The notes: generated by a model from the sequence alone, not told the origin. A stretch of DNA of 64,000 bases from Chrysophaeum taylorii (GCA_029834535.1 JAQMWT010000695.1:1-64000), one strand, 5' to 3'. Counted from the first letter of the stretch, positions 1 to 13,100 are shown. Made by a program: numbers and translations.

Positions 1-2157
1 CAACGTTGCATTTACGACCCCTTGCGGTCAACAGTTACCATTAGGAGTGACGGTGTCGAACACGGACACACCGACGCAGCCGACGCCCTTGCCGCGGCCG
101 CATTCGAAGATCTTGCTCGCCCACCGATGGACGAGCCACCCAACGACGTGCTGACCAATCGTCGGTCTTTGGCACAGATTTATGAGCAGATGTCGAGCGA
201 TGAGCTCGAAGATTCGAGCGAGGAACTTGAAGCTCCACGATACTGGGAAGGCGATTCAGATTCGGAAGATGAAGAAGCTACACTTGTGAACCAGTGTCCG
301 CGATAACGTTATTTGACGAGTCGTCCACGGACGACCCACCGTTTATTTTTGATGAGGAAGCCCTCGATGCCATCGGCTTATCTTTGGACCCTCCAGACGA
401 CCGTTGGCGACCGAACTGGCTGTGAGCCAGACATGATTTCTGCAGTGATAGCTCGTGCGTGCATTCGACTGACGAGACGATGACCAGCGCGAGTATTGCA
501 GACGACGATTTTACGACAGAGTTGACGTCGGGGACGACGCCATCTTTCCTGCGGACCCCCGAAACGGTTTCGATTACTACGGATCGAGACACGGATACGC
601 CGCCGGAAGAAAAGGATAGATTTATGAAGAAGATTAGCAGCGTTCTCGAGTGGGACGAAGACGAGCAGACGTGGAACCTGCAGGATTGGTGGACGAAAGC
701 TCGGAATTTCTTGCTAAAGAAGCCACCAGAACAACCGCGCAGCTGCAGACTCAAAGCCGCAGCTGACACGGAACCGATCGCCGATGCTGATGAGGATCAG
801 CAGGCGACGAATGAATTTACAGATGCATTCTGGAAAGACGAAATGAATGATTTATGGGAGGGGTCCTTTGCTTCCGTGAACTACGAAGACCAGGATCCCC
901 TACCAGCACTGATTCCCTCTGAGATTGTCTTGGAGGAAGAGCGGAAGCCGCCAGATAAAGAGGCTGCCGCGAGCGTTATGGCGAGGACGCCAACAACAGA
1001 TAATACGAAAGCTCAAGCCGCGGTATCGATGCCCAACCCCGGAGATGAGCGAATCAGAGCCCGATGTGCTCACACTTCGTTGACGCCGCGAGACGGCAAG
1101 ACGATCGAAGATGATTTGATTACCCTCAGTTGTTTAGATACGGGTACTCTAACGTTTATAGCCTGTCACATCTACAGGAATCGTGACGGACCGAAATTCT
1201 CGACGACCATCGGTGTCGATGGAATGGCAGATGTTTCTTATATTTGCCGAGAAATGGTCAAAAAGTTGACCAAAGATCAGTTGATTTTCGATGAAGGCGA
1301 ACTTCCGATTAAGCGCAAGCTGTACGGATCAGGGTTGAATACGACGACGATCCATCGTTGGATCGCCCTTCGGGTCGCTTTCGCCGACGACTCGCTGCCC
1401 CCATTGTCGCTATTGTAGCCGATACGAATTACTGTTCCTGTTGGGAGGGCGCGATATGCGAGTTTTAGAAGCCATCGTGGATTTTCCCCATGATCTGTTT
1501 TTGTCGAACCCAAGTCGTCTACGGGCGCAAGAAGATTAAAGTTAAGGATGAACGAGTCGATGCACCAATCGTGATTCGGTCTATTTACGATCGAAACCGA
1601 TAACCGTACCGATTTACAATCATCAACACGATGCCTTTCGGCAGAGTCTCGACCTGGTCAAGACTCGAGTTTACGCTCGTTTGAGCACGATTAAAGATCT
1701 CCGAAGCCCGCCGCCGGAACGTAAGGTAGCCTTGGCTACGCGGGGACATGCTACGACCAAATTCTCCCCAGCTCCGGGAGAAGACGCGCGAGAAGTAATC
1801 GCTTATGCTGCGCGCACGCTTCAAATCGAGCCCGGTCGAACGTACAATCTACCGGTTATTTTGTCGAAGCCTATGGAAAAAGGACAGGTTTTCGTCGCTA
1901 CGTTTGCTGAGAACGAGCAGTTGGGAGTTGTCGAAGGAATGTGTTCTTGCGAAGAGCGCGACCGGTCTGCTCGGGTGGCGGTTACTGCCACGGAAGAAGT
2001 GCCGACGATCGTCACTCAAGGCGAAGCCCTGCGATTGGTGATATCGTTAGGTACGAAGATGAGTTGAACGTCTCTACGATCAACGAACTTACGAAAGAAT
2101 GTGAAGAAGGATACGACAAGGGGAACCTTTCACCGTTTCTGTCGCTAGCTTGACGCG
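1..2157 (+). pseudogene. gag-like and protease region of copy A, frameshifted
   Basis: Fragments in different frames (22-306, 459-1418, 1681-2067) line up with the single long frame of copy B. The first part is very acidic and serine-rich with no zinc knuckle that I can see, so 'gag' rests on position only. Around 1180-1400 lies the protease-like stretch: IGVDGMADVSYI resembles the retropepsin active-site segment, with Asp kept but the usual T-G replaced by G-M. The downstream LLGG-RDI-type flap partner segment is better preserved in copy B. The first codon of the 22-306 frame is TTG, so the true start is outside or upstream. Confidence 0.7.
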
Positions 2158-3290
2158 ATGCGACGAATCTCCCCGCCGATGCTGCTGAGCACGGTGCAGA
2201 AGGACGCTACGACCGCTATGACGGACAAGTCCACCCTCAAACGACCTGAAGGCAGCGACGATTTCGCTCGAAGGTCAGAAAAAGATGAAAAGAAATGCCG
2301 CGAGATCACCGAAGCGGAGATCCGCCGCCGATATGAAAAGGTTCAATGGCTTCCAATCACTTATCGCAAGGTGGTGATGCTGTTCAGTGGAGCCGGAGGC
2401 AGTACTTTAGGTCTCCAACGAGCCAACGAAACGTGTGGGACGTCGTTTCGAGTCGTGCTAGCACTCGATGCGTCGGACACCGCCAACCAGATCCACCACA
2501 AGAACTTTCCGAATATTCCTGTGGTGCAGCACACATTGTGTGGTCGCTATGTTACAACCTTACGGTTGATCGAATCTTATTTACCCTACGCGGAATGGTC
2601 GTCGTCGATGTGTCGCGTCGCCACCCTGCGTACACTCCGCTCTGTGCAACTTGACTCCAGAGATGTTGGGAAGGAGTCACCGCTACCCACTGGACGATGA
2701 AATTATGCAAGATGGCTGGTTTCTTCATGTGGTTGATAGAGCAGAAGGCTTCGATTATTTCTTACGTTGCACGTTTGCACCCTTACGTACGTCGTCAATT
2801 TTTACGACATAACTCCTAGTTTGATGAGCTGTCGCGTGCGATTGTTGGTTTCCAGCCATCCGCTCCATTTGCGCGCAGTTCCAAAGACTTGCAAGAATAT
2901 GCAGCACAAGTTCGCCGCACTTGGCTACGCCGACGAACGACATTTACTTCAGATGAACAATTTAGGATCATCACGAGCCGCGACAGACGCAGCTTATACT
3001 GTTACGCGTGTCCCGCTTGTAGGACCGCACCGTTCCGATTACAGATCTCTGAATCTGGAAATGACTTCGGAGTTGCTGACGATGCCCCTGATTTTGATTG
3101 GGCCGGCTTCTCCAGGACGACCTCGTTGAAACACTTGCGTCCGTCGTGCCACCTGACACGATGGCCTTATTAATGCTCGATCTGCACAACTCTGTGACCA
3201 AGGAATTTCACCTGAGCGGCGAAGCTTTGCCGTCAGCGTTGAGTCCTGCAGACCGACCGTTTGATTATTATTTTACAATTCAGATGATGA
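2158..3290 (+). pseudogene. C5 cytosine DNA methyltransferase domain of copy A, frameshifted
   Basis: The frame 2158-2700 reads from the end of the upstream region straight into methyltransferase motif I (VMLFSGAGGSTLGLQ) and the motif II-like segment ALDASDTANQIHHKNF. This copy therefore keeps the in-frame join that copy B has lost. Near 2610-2680 the frame slips: copy A lacks a T and a G that copy B has, and motif IV (SPPC) is read only in another frame. The rest (2767-3129 and overlapping frames) matches the intact copy B domain. The family transfers a methyl group from S-adenosylmethionine to carbon 5 of cytosine in DNA. Activity from this copy is unlikely unless the indels are assembly errors. 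Confidence 0.8.
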
Positions 3291-3468
3291 AACCACACCT
3301 CCGTCACGTCAGTCATTCCTGCTGTCAACGCTGATGAAACGTCGAAGTTCGTGACGTATGCGAAGTTGCTGATCACGAATGTACCTGATTATTATTTACA
3401 ATTGATGAACCACCCTTCGTCACGTACAAGTTCCGCTGTTAAACACGCGCACACGTGTCATACGATGG

Positions 3469-6400
3469 GTGTCGACTGATGATCTTCAAGATCGCACCAA
3501 ATGGAAACCTCCAGAGGTACCGTTGATTCCGCCTGCAACAGATGAGCCGGGGACGTCTCATGCTTCTTCTGCTGGCCCCCGACAACCAAATTTAGACGTT
3601 CCGCCAGATCCTGAGCGAGATCGGGAACCGAAGATTAAGAGCGAGCCGAGTGTTCGTGTCAAAGGCGAGAGGATCAACAAAAGCCACCCGGAAGTGAAAC
3701 TAAAATACGAGAAAAGTTCGATGTGCCATGGAAAGATGCGCCGCGCGATGCCGAGGGTGCACCACTGCCGCAGACTCCTGAGCATGTCAAGGACAACGAA
3801 GCAATGAAAGTTAAAATTCCTACGAAGGAAGAAGTTGACAAGGTTGTGCAGGAGCTGGGAATTCCTGACAATCCGCACTTAGATGACGAGGCGAAACTGA
3901 TGCTCCGTCACTGTGTGCAATATTCTTGGGCCTTTTTCGACCCGATTATGAGACCTGTGGACTCGCCTCCTGTGTCTCTACGATTCAAAGACGCGAATCC
4001 GCGACCGATTAAGATGACGCCCTACCGATTGACGCCTGCGAAGCTCGATTGTCTCCGCAAGCAGATCAGCGAGTGGTGCCGGGATGGAGTCATTCGTCCG
4101 GCCAACTCACCTTGGGGCTTTCCTGTGTTGATGCTTCCGAAGAAAGGAGCTGAGATTGGAACGTCAAACGCGTTCCGTGCTGCAGTTGACTTACGTCAGC
4201 TCAACGATCAATTGGTCAATGACAGTTGGCCAAACATTCGACAAGATGATGCTTTAGCCTTTCTCGCGATGAGACGATGGCGGACATGCATTGATATTAG
4301 ATGGGGATACCACAACCTTCGTCTGGATCCGGCAGCGCAGGACGCTGTCACGATGGTTAGCCCACTTGGCGCTCACAGTTTCTTGCGATTACCTCTAGGT
4401 GTGAAGACGGCCGGAGCTCTTTCTGCAAGCAAATGGCGAGCGACCTTTCGAAATGGATGTATCAAGACTTGGTTGCGTTTGTTGACGATATTATGATGGG
4501 ATCCGACGATCTTCATCGACATTTACAAGTTTTGATCGAAGTGATGTGTCATTTGGCACAGAGAGGGTACAGCGGTCGAACCGCGAAGTTCCACCTTCTC
4601 AAAGATGATATAGAATTTCTGGGACACATTTCTACCCCAGAAGGCTTGAAGCCGAATCCAAAGACGCTGGAAGCACTGCAGAAGATGCCGATTCCAGGTA
4701 CTTTACCGAATACTTCCCCGAAGACCCAGATACGCTCTTTCATCGGCATGAGTAATTACTGCCGGCGATATGTGAAGGGCTACTCGAAGATTGTGGAACC
4801 GTTGAGACGATTATGCCTCGAAGGTGTAAAGTTCGAGTGGACGCCCGAGTGTCAGAAAGCTTGGGATACGATTATTGAAGCTTTGGTTGATTCCCGTGGA
4901 GTCTACCACGCCGATTATGATCTGCCTTTTCAGATCCGATCCGATGCTTCCAAGGATGGACTTGGAGCATATCTCTTCCAGATTGTCGAAGTCAAGGACG
5001 ATGCCGGAAGAGTGACTCGAGAAGAACGAGTAATTGAATACTGGAGCCGAGCTGTGCCGAAGGAGATGCGGAATTATGAGCCCCGTCGGCTAGAGCTGCT
5101 GGCAGTTATACTTTCTCTAGAGCACTTTCGAGCCTACATCGAAGGGCACCGGACTGTTTTGGAGACCGATCACCGAAATTTGACGTTTTTACGTAAGGCG
5201 ACGCACTCGTCTGGGCAGCTTGCTCGTTGGGCGATGCGCCTCGCCAATTTTGACCCTGAACTTGGTTACAAGCCGGGAAAGTCACCGGGAATGAGTATCC
5301 CTGACTGTCTCTCCCGCAACCCGATGGATCATGTCATCGAGACTGACGAGTTTGGAGAACCTTTGAACCACGCGTATTTAGTGTTCCAAGAGCTTCCCGA
5401 CCTGTTGATGACCGAGAGGAGTTCTCGGCTGCCACTTCATAATGTCGTTTATTACGACCGAACTGCCGGAAGACGAGACGAAGACCCTGAAAAGGATCCG
5501 ATGAAATTGGCTACGTCTCACGCTACGAGACAACGTCGGAAGAACCGTGCGCGTGATGAGCCACAGATCTTCAAGGACGCAGCCGCTTACAAAGATTATA
5601 TCGATAAGATACCCGATAATATGACGCTCGCTGAGATCGCACGTGAGCAAGAATCTGATGCTACTTGCGAGGATATTCGCTACCGAATGGCCCAAGGTCA
5701 GACGCCGCGACGTTCCCGAGCGAACGAACGATTCGAAGTCGTTAAAGATGTTCTTTACCGCATTTCTGCTGATTCGCACCCGATGATTGTTGCACCTGCT
5801 ACGTTGCGCAAACGCATTATTCGACTCTATCATGACACTCCGGTTAACGGTGGTCATATGGGACGTCACAGTACCGTCCAGGCTATCCAAGAACGATTTT
5901 GGTGGCCTCACATGTCGAACGAAGTTGGAGTCTTCATTGCTGAATGCTTAGTTTGCCAGAAAGCTCGTACGCCTGAGCCGAAACGAGCTGGACTCTTGCA
6001 GCAGCCCGTCTACGATGGTGATGGTGCTGTTCTTTGCATGGATTTATTTGGACCCTTGCCCAGCGCTGGTCCCGAGACGTATCTTCTAGTATTTTTGATC
6101 CGTTCTCGCATTTCTTGATTCTGGATGTTTTGAACGATAAGACCGCTGAGTCTGTCCTCGAGTCTTTTGTCATTAACATTCTCCTCAAGGGCTACTTGCC
6201 CCAGATGATTCGTACCGACAAAGAGTTCGTGAACAAGCTGATGCGCGAGTTTTGCCATCTCTTTAACACACGATACCAAACTACGATTCCTTATCATGCC
6301 CAGTCGAACCCGGCTGAGCGTGTCAACCGATTTATCAAGGCCTTCCTCCGTGCTTGCCTTCAGGGCCGGAACATCACGGATTGGCCTGACTTCGCTCATT

Positions 6401-6774
6401 ATATTGCGTTTTGCTACAACCGAAAGTTTATTCCAGGCACGCAGATTTCTCCCTTTATGCTGCGCCTGAACCGTCAGCCGATGCTGCCGACTGACTACAC
6501 GCTCATGGATTTTGATACACGATTATTGCCGAAGACTCGCTCTGATGCAGTCGCCGAGACTCGCGAACGATTGAAATATTATACAAAGATCGTCCGCGAG
6601 GCTCGTGATAAAGCTTTGAAGAAACAGCGATTGGCTTACAATGCTGATCATGTTGATGTTGAATACAAGGAAGGATCGCACGTTTTGCTCTACATCCCTT
6701 TCCTTCAGAACAAACTTCGACCGGAATGGCGAGGGCCGTTTATTATCAAGGAACGCCTCCCCGGTCACCTATAG
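3469..6774 (+). pseudogene. Reverse transcriptase, RNase H and integrase of copy A
   Basis: A basic, proline-rich linker (3469-3807) leads into RT (3723-4496, continued 4433-6118 after a one-base loss). RT core blocks are clear: RAAVDLRQLN, RLPLGVKTAGAL and the catalytic FVDDIMMGSDD (FVDD for the usual YxDD). RNase H follows (IRSDASKDGLGAYLFQ; TDHRNLTFL). The integrase has the HHCC zinc motif (YHDTPVNGGHMG ... CLVCQKA) and the DDE core (Asp in CMDLFGPLP, Asp in IRTDKEFVN, Glu in SNPAERVNRF). A frameshift near 6118 splits the core; it continues in 6034-6774. The integrase catalytic core is absent from copy B, so this is the only complete pol in the window. Confidence 0.92.
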
Positions 6775-7316
6775 GATTGAGTCTCGACTCTCCGCCCGAA
6801 GAACGACGTGTTCATGTAAGTCAGATCACGCCGGTGATGGTACCTCCGATCGTTGATCAAACCATCCGCAAACCCGAAGACCTTCCGTGATGATTATCAG
6901 CACGGTAAGTTTGTTGTTTTCCGGATTCCTGACCGGAAGCGCTCTGATTGGCGCAAGAAGATGTTGCCGAAGTTTACGAGCCTTACGATTACCAAAATGA
7001 TCGTGTTGCTCTACATTTCTATTCCGATTTGGGTCCGAACGATGATGTCGCTTATTTCAAGCCGACCTCTCACCTTTCGCACCGCAAGCTCAAGCCCGAA
7101 TTCAAGGACGTTGAAGGTCGAAGTTTCACCGACAAGTCCCGAATTTCCTCCAACACAACTCCTTGTGTCACGGATTTCGCTCCGCACGAGATTGATGTGT
7201 TGATCCCCAAGTTTACTTTACGCAGTGGTCGAGTTCCTGAACCGATCATCACCCGCGTTTACCAGAAGATTCGTTCACGAGATGCTCGTAAGGCGAAGCC
7301 GCGCTCCTCGCGCTAG
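6775..7316 (+). pseudogene. Post-integrase tail of copy A
   Basis: Two overlapping frames (6853-7203 and 6948-7316) continue from the integrase C-terminus (a LRPEWRGPF block just upstream, typical of gypsy integrases). The last frame, 122 codons, ends in a basic stretch just before the LTR. I see no chromodomain or envelope-type gene here. It is probably the C-terminal end of the polyprotein, split by frameshifts. Confidence 0.6.
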
Positions 7317-7355
7317 CACCTCGCTGGGGCAGCTCGAATTCTTACCAGGGAGTCC

Positions 7356-7677
7356 TGTGGCGGCAACTCCCGTCTCCTAAGGCTTACCCTCTTCTAGGCC
7401 CCCATCGGCACCCTACTCCGTTCCGATGATGTCAGTTCTATGACATCATCTTCCTTTCCGACATGTGTCACCCTGATTTCTGATTTTCGATTATCCTTGA
7501 TCATAAAGCAACAGCCGATCCTCAAGTTGAGAGGACCAGGCACGGAAGTTGTTTGTGGTCAGGGCGGCGGGAGAACGGCCATCCTCGTCCAGTGATCCCA
7601 CCAAGGGCACGGACGCGATCGGCGAGCCAGGATTCGAAGGCACGCCAGGTAGCCCCTAAAATTCTCCTTACGCCACA
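7356..7677 (+). repeat. 3' LTR of copy A
   Basis: 322-bp segment beginning TGTGGCGG and ending CGCCACA, so it has the TG...CA ends with a 7-bp inverted repeat. It matches 20409-20745 on the other strand (the 5' LTR of copy B), which fixes both ends. The LTR contains a short direct repeat around TGATGTCA / ATGACATCA. Confidence 0.88.
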
Positions 7678-7689
7678 ACACCCCCCTCT

Positions 7690-7985
7690 TAGCAGTCGAT
7701 CGATCCCAGGACGTCACCCTTCGACGCACATACGGCGGCAGCATGCGTACGACCTACCAAGTGGGGCTCGACTCGAGAATGTTTCTCCTAATTCATTACT
7801 CTCACACCTCCTAGTCAGTCTTCAACTACTAATCGGACAGATGTTTGTCTGTTTGTCTGTTTGTCTGTCTTTAAATGTCGACTGCTAAGAGGGGGGTGTG
7901 TGTGGGGGGAGCATGAAGGATGTGGGTGGGTTGGTGGGTATGAGGGATGTGCTTGCCGGGCGGAGATAAGTACGCGGGACCCAGT
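7690..7985 (+). repeat. Dispersed repeat block next to copy A
   Basis: Two pieces. The first (about 7705-7760) matches 33945-34010 in direct orientation (AGGACGTCACCCTTCG...). The second (about 7840-7980, TTTAAATGTCGACTGCTAAG...) matches 34065-34265 inverted and, in part, 20746-20815. It also holds (GTTTGTCT)n. No coding signal was seen. It looks like non-autonomous or terminal sequence of a transposon shared by three places in the window. Confidence 0.65.
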
Positions 7986-8006
7986 CGGGCCATCGTTTAT
8001 GCATTC

Positions 8007-8640
8007 CTCGATTTAGGTAAGGATCAGGTAGGCGCGAGAGTAAGGATCAGGTACGCGCGAGAGCCAGACAGTGATCCTATCCTCCAAGCCGTCTACGGCG
8101 ACCCGCAGACTGTTTCCACGACCCGCGGCGGCTCTTTCAGCGCGCCATTCTCACGCCCCGTCGAAACGATGTTGTCGATGCTGACAACGCGCGCATGACC
8201 GCGGCCTCTATTTCCCGGAGACGAGGCGTTGGAGTTCTTTCGGCTGACTAGGTTGGGTCGGAAGACGACGCCTCGCTCTTTACAGTAGAGTTTTCAACTC
8301 CCTGACAACCAACGGCATGCTGACTTTGATCGCGAGCTTAATGTCTGCAACCTCGACCCGTCGCACGGCCACTGCAACGGTACCAGATATGATCGATCGT
8401 GTCGTCACCGAGGCCTCCAACCTGTATCCCTTAAGGCCGGCCTACGCCAAACGATCAACAAGACCAGGCCAGACGCCCTGCGAGAGGTCGGCGTCCTCTT
8501 CCCAAGCCCGTCTTCTGCCACGTCCAGCTCTACGTGGCTCTCTGTCGATCGGCATCCCCGAGGATATATACTCATCTGTCGACGACTCCACTTACCCCAC
8601 ACGTGCTGCGCAATACCGATAAGCCTCCCGGCGTCTACAC
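8007..8640 (+). mobile_element. Helitron helicase C-terminal fragment, copy 1
   Basis: Broken reading frames give, in sequence order, blocks of a Pif1-like Helitron helicase. They are the ERAILTPRN-like segment (near 8130-8190), FPGDE..., the LNSLTTNGMP-like block (near 8295), NLDPSHGHCNGTR (near 8350-8390) and the VGVLFPKPVFCHVQLYVALCR-like block (near 8490-8550). Similar to copies at 21390 and 22443. No Rep domain or 5' end is present, so this is only the 3' part of an element. Confidence 0.72.
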
Positions 8641-8957
8641 GCGCACCAGGTGAACTTACTGGGACCAGTGAACTTACCGGGCTCTGAGATTGGGACTAGG
8701 TGAACTGAGTGACCAGGTGAAACTGGGACCGCGGTGAACACTGGGGTTTTTAGAATAAAGTGGTTTTAGATAACTCAAAGGTTGGCGGGCGGATCAAAGC
8801 AGCTTAGATTGGCGGAGGCGAGAGCGACGAGCTCAAAGGAGTTGCGTGAGCTAGGTGAACTTCCCACCAGGTGAACTTATATGAAACTTACTGGGACCAG
8901 GTGAACTTGCTGGGTTAGAGATTGGGACTAGGTGAACTTACTGGCCTGCACTTGTCG
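8641..8957 (+). repeat. GTGAACTTACTGG minisatellite, copy 1
   Basis: Degenerate array of AGGTGAACTTACTGG(GACC) units with interspersed GAGATTGGGACT units, ending at ACTGGCCTGCACTTGT. The same array follows the two other Helitron fragments, so the array and fragment travel as one unit of about 1 kb. Confidence 0.8.
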
Positions 8958-9052
8958 ACCTATAATTATAAAAACCCTCGTGCTAAGAGCAACATCTTAC
9001 GCCAGAAGAAGAAGATGACGGATAAAGCGTCGCGTACAGCGGACCGAAAGTA

Positions 9053-10130
9053 GTGCATCCCCCGCTCGGGGTTGCCGTCGGCGGGGCCCTCGCGGCCATC
9101 GGCGTGATGCAGGCCGCGAGTTGGGCTCTGTGGTCGCCCGCGCGTCCGTGTCTGCTGGAGCTCGAATGTCTCAGCCTCGAGGACGGCTGGGCGCGCCACT
9201 GCTTTGGGCTCATCTACGCTGGTGGTCGTGTGGGCACTCACGCCATTTACGGGCCGGGCGTCATCGATCGGATATGGTCGATCGAGCTGCCCCCTGGTCG
9301 TGTGTGGCACTACCCCAGCCGTCGCCGCTCAGACTTATGGCTTGCCTGGCGACGGCGTGGGGAACGCGTCTGACCTACAACTACATCAAGGTGATAGCAC
9401 GCACGAGGACTATCGATGGGGTCGAGGTCCGCCGGTGGCACCCGGGATGGCGGTTCGTAAGTCATGAACGCGGTCTTCGTCGTCGCGTTTCAACAGTTTC
9501 TGTTGACTTCATCGCACCGCCCGTCGTCGTCGACGCCGTATCTCCCATCAGGACTGGGCGCTCGCGGGTGCTTTCAGGCGGTTTCTTCGTCGGCGAAACC
9601 GTTGCCGACTTCCAAATGTTTCAGTCGGCTGCCAAGGCTCGGGAAACAAATTCAAAATTTGTTCGAACGGGTCTGTGGCAATTTTCTCGCCACCCGAACT
9701 ACTTTTGCGAGGTGTGTCACGCCTTCACCAAGACCCTCAATTGGTCGATATTGGGACCCGTTTACCACGGTCCCCTTGTCGCGCCGAGCGTCCTCGATCT
9801 GACTGAAGCGATATCTTTTGGGAAAGTACCCGGAATACGCCGAACACAAGAAAAAGGTCCCAGTTTCTCCCCATCACCCTCCGGCACGTCTATATTTTGT
9901 ACTTTGCCTCGCACATCCCCTCGCCACATTGTTTCGACAGCCAGCTCTGCTGTTGCAAGGACGCGTTCCTCGCTTCGCGACGGACCTGGCCGATTTTCAA
10001 TGTCCGACGCCGGAGACGTGCTGATGGCCGACCCCCCGCTTTGGTTCAAGTCTTTGGTGGCGTGCGAGTTTTTTGTCCAGCTCCCTTCTTCTTCGTCGCC
10101 CCTGGGCGCTCTTCATGAGAGTGTTCCCTG
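9053..10130 (+). pseudogene. DUF1295 / steroid 5-alpha-reductase-like gene, decayed copy 1
   Basis: Three frames together spell a DUF1295 membrane enzyme. The blocks are an N-terminal hydrophobic part, VIDRIWSIE, LMACLATAWGTRLTYNY, an EDYRWG-like block (near 9395-9425), then GLWQFSRHPNYFCEV and LDLTEAISFGK..PEYAEHKKKVPV. GLWxxSRHPNY is the signature of the family, which reduces or isomerises double bonds of lipids and steroids using a nicotinamide cofactor. The frame changes several times with no splice signals at the changes. A second copy lies at 13340-14475 with different lesions. Decayed gene or gene fragment carried within repeats; the exact ends are uncertain. Confidence 0.7.
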
Positions 10131-13100
10131 ACCGCTTTACATGCCTTCGCCTCGGCGCTCACGTCGCCACCACGCTCGTGCCCATCCGCACCTTCCTGCG
10201 TCGCCGGGGTCCCGTCTCTTCTCTTCGCCATCTACGCCCCCTACTTATCATCCCCCTCTCCCTCATCTTCTACTTTCCCGTGGTCTACTTCTTCTTGACG
10301 GAATTTTTTCCGTCCCTACGAAAGCTACCCAAAAAGTGTCGCGAGAAGACCGCCGCTTGCAGACTAGACCAGAGGTGGTGCGCAAACCTTCTGGTTTGTC
10401 GTTCTTAGCGGTGGCTCGATGTTAAGAATATTTTCATAGTGGCTGTTTGTTTGGTTGATTAGAGACGCCCGGCCGTTGTGCACCAACGACAGAGTCCGTC
10501 TCGTGAGCGAAGAAAAATCGCCGCATTTTTGCCCTACCACCCCACCGCTCTGTCATAAACTGCGCCAGCGCCCGATTAGCGTCGTCTTCCCTGGAGCTTG
10601 GCCGCCGTACTCCTTCAACAACCTGAGAACAGGCACAGAGTTAATTCATTCATGTCCGCCGGACGTTTTTTCCAAAAATAAGTTCGGGGCCTCTGGAATT
10701 ATTATCCCATCAATCGACCCGTACGCTGTTGAAAGCAACATTATGAGTGCTTTTCGGTTAGACAGTACGACCGACCATTTATAATTATTCAGGAAGGAAG
10801 TCGCACATTTTCTGACAAACAATGTTTCAGACTCAAACTCGTTTGATAAGCAAGATGCTTCAACAACCAGGCGTGCACCGCTCAAGCGTATGCTGTGAAT
10901 CCAAGAGCCCTGAGTTTGCGCAGCGCGCCTGTCCGTCCGTCCGTCCGTCCGTCCGTGAAATGGAGCGCGAACGAACGACCTTGTCGTCGTCGTCGTCGAA
11001 GCTGGAAGCGTACCAGCTGCATACGGAAACCCCATATGACTTTCGGCGAGAATGGTGATGCATTATTTTTTGAACTTGACCGCATATTGGCGCGGTAGGT
11101 AGGTGCTCACCCTGTGTTTATGAGTCGCGTCGCTTGCGTAAGTTATGGTCGAAGATCTCCTTGGGGAATTTGCGAGCTCCTTCGTGTCGTCCTCATTTTC
11201 CAAATCGCATCTTGCTTCACAGACAGTATCAAAGTGCCACACACACACCTCGCCCTGCAATTCCCGCATCAACGTATTCTCGCTGGGGCGAGGTCGGCGC
11301 CCCCTTCGTCGTCGCCCCTTGATCCCCTCCAAACTCAGGCAATATACGCGTGCCGATCTTGCTTCACGAGCGAGTCTCGATTACGAAGAGGGCGGTTGTA
11401 CTCTTATCAGCGTCACATTCCAAAACAATGTACCTGCACTCGATTGGGCGGTGGCTGCTCGTGGGGATATTTTTTATTTTTTCTTTGAGGTGGTAAGGGG
11501 CGAAGCCTGCACACACCGACGCCTGCGTGGTTTCAGAACAGAAATCCACGCATATTCTTAGATTTAGTGAGATAATCGTAGATATACATATCAAATATGT
11601 CGAATCTACCAATTTCTCTCGAAACGAATTGCGGACGGAACGGTGGCGTCCGGCCCTCGCAAATAGCGCGCTCTTCGAAATGATGATGGTGGCGCCGAAA
11701 GAAGCAACTAGTTTCGGCGAGCGCTGCAGATCGCGGGACGGTTGCCTACGGACAAGGTCTGGGACGGGCGTCCGAGGTGCCAGGGCCGCGCCTGGGTCTT
11801 AGAACGATGCTTTTTCAAGAGCAAATCGACGACGACGACGAGTGCGCCAGGTGAGACCGCATAGGATCAGCTCTCGACGAGTCTGACGAGCATGAAAAAG
11901 AAGACGACGGCTTCGCCAACGGCGACAGCCTCCCGAGATACGGTCGGCAGCAGCGCGCCATCGTGCGGCAGGACGAGGGCGCGATGGCGCCCGCGACAAA
12001 TGGAAGTGCAAATCAGCATTATGAACGCGGGATGCACGAAGAATGAATCGGCGTCTCGCGCACGTTTCGGCGAGCGGCTGGGACTTCTGGGCTTCAGGCG
12101 CGAAACACGACGACGTTGGCTCAGGCGGTAGTTCGACCGCGGCATTGTTGAGAAGGAGATTCGTCACGACGTTCGGATCTCGACATCGACAAGACCTGGC
12201 TTCTCGTACGCGAACAGTGCGGTCCGCGCTGCAAGCAGACAACGCCGCCGACGGTTGACCGAAAAACTAGTTCGGCCGACAGACATGATGATTAATCTGG
12301 GGCCTTTCGACGTTGCTCAAACCCGCTGTTTTCCCAGTATTCATTCTCCGGCTTGGTCGTCAGCGTCGAGTCAACATCTGTTGCTTCAGTTTGCGTGGCG
12401 AAGACAATATCTATTGCGTCCGCACCTCGTCCGGCCGGAGTTACAGGCGGCCGGTTGGCGCGACCAAAGGTTTTTCTGTGTGGACGTGCGGGACAGCCCG
12501 ATACCGGCGAGGCCGCCGGGACGCGACCAACGACAGCCCCAACAGTTCCGTTTCACCGCACTTTCCGAGGCTAGTGCTCTGTAAAGGGTATCGACGGACC
12601 GTGGCTTGACGGCCCGGCGTCGTAAACACCAAAATAACGCGGCAAGTGGTGATTGGCCATGCTCGCGCAAAAAATGGAGGCAATAATTTTCGTGTTAGTA
12701 GCGCGTTGACGCGCCACTAGGGTCGGTCCGGTGGGTAAGGACCCGACGACAGAAGCAGCGAGAATGTCGAGGTGCTTGACCTAGTTCGGCAGCCGCAGGC
12801 AATGTCGTCGTCGTCAATCATCAGCAGCATCATCATCGTCATCAAGCACCAGCACCCCATCGTCAGCGGCCTCCTGGCAACAACGGCAATCATGTCGCCT
12901 GTCGAAGCCCGCCGCCTTTGGGTGCATTTCTCCTAAGCCCGCGTCGACTTGTGGGGGTTGGGGCCTGACGTTGCGCCGATGGATGGCGGCCGCGTGTCGC
13001 CTCATTGACTCCCCTGACTTGAAATGTTGCAACGAGAAAAAATGATGTGACCAATTATTATTGTTGTAATGGCGTCGGATACAACCTATTATGCCTTTTC

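Larger units (their letters stand above)
1..7677 (+). mobile_element. Ty3/gypsy-type LTR retrotransposon with a DNA methyltransferase, copy A
   Basis: Interior and 3' LTR of an LTR retrotransposon whose 5' LTR lies left of the window; base 1 corresponds to about position 20375 of copy B. Order of parts: acidic gag-like region, retropepsin-like protease, C5 cytosine methyltransferase, linker, reverse transcriptase, RNase H, integrase, basic tail, LTR. Integrase after RNase H is the Ty3/gypsy order. The frame is broken many times, and comparison with copy B shows mostly single-base losses or gains in short homopolymer runs, for example one T missing near 4423. As read, this copy cannot make a full polyprotein. 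Confidence 0.9.

Noticed and set aside
7830-7875. (GTTTGTCT)n as a CRISPR-like array
   Set aside because: Simple tandem repeat without spacers, in a eukaryotic transposon flank.
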